Shown here: positions 5,165 through 6,689 of the stretch, in pieces | Layout: each line of letters opens with the position of its first letter | Numbering within the stretch: the first letter of the stretch is position 1 | NCBI GenBank assembly: GCA_023409755.1 | Contig: JAEYRA010000160.1 | Location: 1 to 6,689, forward strand | From: Bacillota bacterium | GTDB taxonomy: Bacteria; Bacillota; Clostridia; Christensenellales; UMGS416 | Direction: 5' to 3' | DNA length: 6,689 nucleotides | Position numbers and translations under genes: made by a program | Notes under the pieces: model-generated | What the model saw: only the letters and a program-made list of their open reading frames with translations | What the model was told of the DNA's origin: nothing | Databases searched by the model: none

Positions 5165-6689
5165 ATGGCATACCGAGCGCTCTACCGCAAATACCGACCC
5201 CATGGGTTTGCCGATATCGTGGGGCAGCCGGCGCTGGTGCAGTCTCTGCGGGCGCAGGTGGCGGCCGGGCGGGTATCTCACGCGTATCTGTTCAGCGGGC
5301 CGCGCGGCACCGGCAAGACTTCGGCCGCCAAGGTGCTGGCCCGGGCCATCAACTGCGCCGAACCTGTGGACGGCGAGGCCTGCGGTCATTGCCGCCCCTG
5401 TGTGGAGCTCACCAGCGAAGCCAACATGGACGTGGTGGAGATTGACGCGGCCAGCAACAACTCGGTCGATAAAGTGCGCGAGATGCTGGAGAACGTCAAG
5501 TACATGCCGGCGGTGGGCCGTTTCCGCGTCTACATCGTGGACGAGGTGCACATGCTCTCCACGAGCGCCTTCAACGCGCTCCTCAAAACATTGGAGGAGC
5601 CGCCGGCCCACGTGGTGTTCATCCTGGCGACGACCGAGCCGCAGAAACTACCGGCGACCGTGCTCTCCCGCTGCCAGCAGTTCCAGTTCCGCCGCATTGG
5701 CGCGGTGGAGATGACGGCGCTGCTGCGCGATGTGGTGACCCGCGAGGGCGGGCAGGCCGACGACGAGGCCCTGCGGCGCATTGCCCGGGCGGCCGATGGC
5801 GGCATGCGCGATGCCCTGTCACTCTTGGATCAGTGCCTTTCCGGCGGCGAGGCCGTGACGGCCCAGACCGTGGCCGACCTCTTGGGCTCCGCCGATGAAG
5901 GCTGCTATGAGACGGTGGCCGATTGCCTGCTGGCGGGGGACGCCGCCGGGGCCATCGATGGCTTTGACCGGTTCCTCAATGGCGGGGGGGACTGCCGCGT
6001 GTTCGCCAGCGACTTGAGCCGCCACCTGCGTGACCGGATGGTGGCGAAGGTGACGCCCAACGCCGCCCAGGCCCTCGACATGACCCAGGAGGAAGCCGCG
6101 CGGCTCATCGCCCGGGGCAAGGCGGTGGCGGCGGGGGACATCCTGCGGGTGCTGGGCGAGCTCATTGAGCTGGATGGCGCGCTGCGGTACGCCGCCAACC
6201 CGCGCATCCCCGTGGAGCTGGCGCTGCTGCGCAGCTGCCGGCAAGAGAAGCCCGGGGATTACGAGGCCCTGCTGACCCGCGTGGAGCGGCTGGAAGCCGC
6301 CCTGCAGAGCGGTACTTTTGCACAGCCTGTGGATAACATCCCCGCGAACATCGCGGCATCGGCCCAACCCCCGGCAGCCCGCTCCGCGGCCCCTGCCCCA
6401 TCGGTCGAACCGCCGCGTGCGCAATCCCCGGCCCCAGCCCCGGCTCCGCGCAGTGCACCCGCCGATGACCTGCCCCCGTGGGAGGCCCCGCCACCGGCTG
6501 AGGAGCCCGCTGCCTCCGCTTCGGCGCGGAAGGCTACGGTCGCGCCCGTCGACGACCTGCCCCCGTGGGAGGCTCCGCCGCCCAGCGAGGAACCCGGTGC
6601 CGCCGCTCCGGCGCGTGGCCCATCGGCGCAAAGTGCACGGCCAGCCCAGGACGCATGGGCGAGCAGTGCCGGGACGGCACGACCAGCCC
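5165..6689 (+). CDS. dnaX: DNA polymerase III subunit gamma/tau, 3' end cut by window
   Basis: DnaX is the ATPase of the clamp loader, which opens and loads the beta sliding clamp and ties polymerases together at the fork. ATG at 5165 has AAAGGAGG (5152-5159) 5 bases upstream; 508 codons are visible and the frame is still open at the edge. The start MAYRALYRKYRP is typical. The AAA+ motifs are Walker A GPRGTGKT (45-52), the zinc cysteines C64, C73, C76 and C79, Walker B VDEVHM (125-130), sensor 1 LATTEP (154-159), the arginine finger in SRC (168-170) and sensor 2 GGMRDAL (Arg215). Domain III runs to about residue 365. From about residue 385 the chain becomes Pro/Ala-rich and holds two DDLPPWE motifs (434-440 and 463-469). 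No A-rich slippery site of the kind that makes gamma by frameshifting is visible in this part. Confidence 0.96.
   Translation, partial: MAYRALYRKYRPHGFADIVGQPALVQSLRAQVAAGRVSHAYLFSGPRGTGKTSAAKVLARAINCAEPVDGEACGHCRPCVELTSEANMDVVEIDAASNNSVDKVREMLENVKYMPAVGRFRVYIVDEVHMLSTSAFNALLKTLEEPPAHVVFILATTEPQKLPATVLSRCQQFQFRRIGAVEMTALLRDVVTREGGQADDEALRRIARAADGGMRDALSLLDQCLSGGEAVTAQTVADLLGSADEGCYETVADCLLAGDAAGAIDGFDRFLNGGGDCRVFASDLSRHLRDRMVAKVTPNAAQALDMTQEEAARLIARGKAVAAGDILRVLGELIELDGALRYAANPRIPVELALLRSCRQEKPGDYEALLTRVERLEAALQSGTFAQPVDNIPANIAASAQPPAARSAAPAPSVEPPRAQSPAPAPAPRSAPADDLPPWEAPPPAEEPAASASARKATVAPVDDLPPWEAPPPSEEPGAAAPARGPSAQSARPAQDAWASSAGTARPA
6464..6640 (+). repeat. Tandem ~87-bp coding repeat in the dnaX tail
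   Basis: Two in-frame copies, starting at 6464 and 6551, each encode DDLPPWEAPPP(A/S)EEP followed by an Ala/Ser/Arg-rich stretch. The first ~40 bases are nearly identical at the DNA level, while the rest has drifted. This looks like duplication within the disordered linker of DnaX; a shortened or lengthened array would be in frame because 87 is a multiple of three. Confidence 0.75.

Noticed and set aside
5819..6631. 270-residue open frame on the - strand opposite dnaX
   Set aside because: Antisense shadow of dnaX with biased Arg/Gly/His composition and no recognisable domain.

Overview
The window looks like a high-GC Bacillota chromosome, most likely a clostridial (Oscillospirales-like) gut or anaerobe lineage. 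The evidence is indirect: strong AGGAGG-type ribosome binding sites, U-tailed intrinsic terminators, a Gram-positive style lipoprotein, a TVP38-type membrane protein of the PDD-motif class, and dnaX with its own promoter. No rRNA or tRNA is present, so the taxonomic call is an inference.

Left block (1-3345, + strand): a tight four-gene operon. It starts with the 3' part of nagA (N-acetylglucosamine-6-phosphate deacetylase, cut by the window edge). After 4 bp comes a DedA-family membrane protein, which overlaps a 317-residue lipoprotein of unknown function by 14 bp. One base later follows a TVP38/TMEM64-family membrane protein. Two VTT-fold membrane proteins of different subfamilies therefore flank an exported lipoprotein, downstream of an amino-sugar catabolic enzyme. 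The operon ends at a hairpin terminator (3385-3420) that can work in both directions.

Middle (3502-4031, - strand): a convergent, visibly less GC-rich gene for a VOC (glyoxalase/bleomycin-resistance fold) protein. It has a candidate promoter and a 7-bp-arm operator-like dyad upstream. Its composition suggests that it arrived separately from its neighbours.

Non-coding block (about 4032-5164): roughly 1.1 kb with no convincing gene. From about 4188 to 5116 it is packed with hairpins. It contains a divergent ~40-bp inverted repeat (arms 4241-4279 and 4461-4498), many short perfect hairpins, and a tandem array with a period near 113 bp (three full units and a partial one). Each full unit carries two conserved stem-loops whose arms are kept while loops and spacers vary. 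The block ends in an intrinsic-terminator-like structure with T8 directly before the dnaX -10 box. This is the least explained part of the window.

Right block (5165-6689, + strand): dnaX, the DNA polymerase III gamma/tau clamp-loader subunit, complete at the N-terminus and open at the window end. Its Walker, zinc, SRC and sensor motifs are intact. The proline/alanine-rich tail carries two copies of a DDLPPWE motif spaced 29 residues apart.
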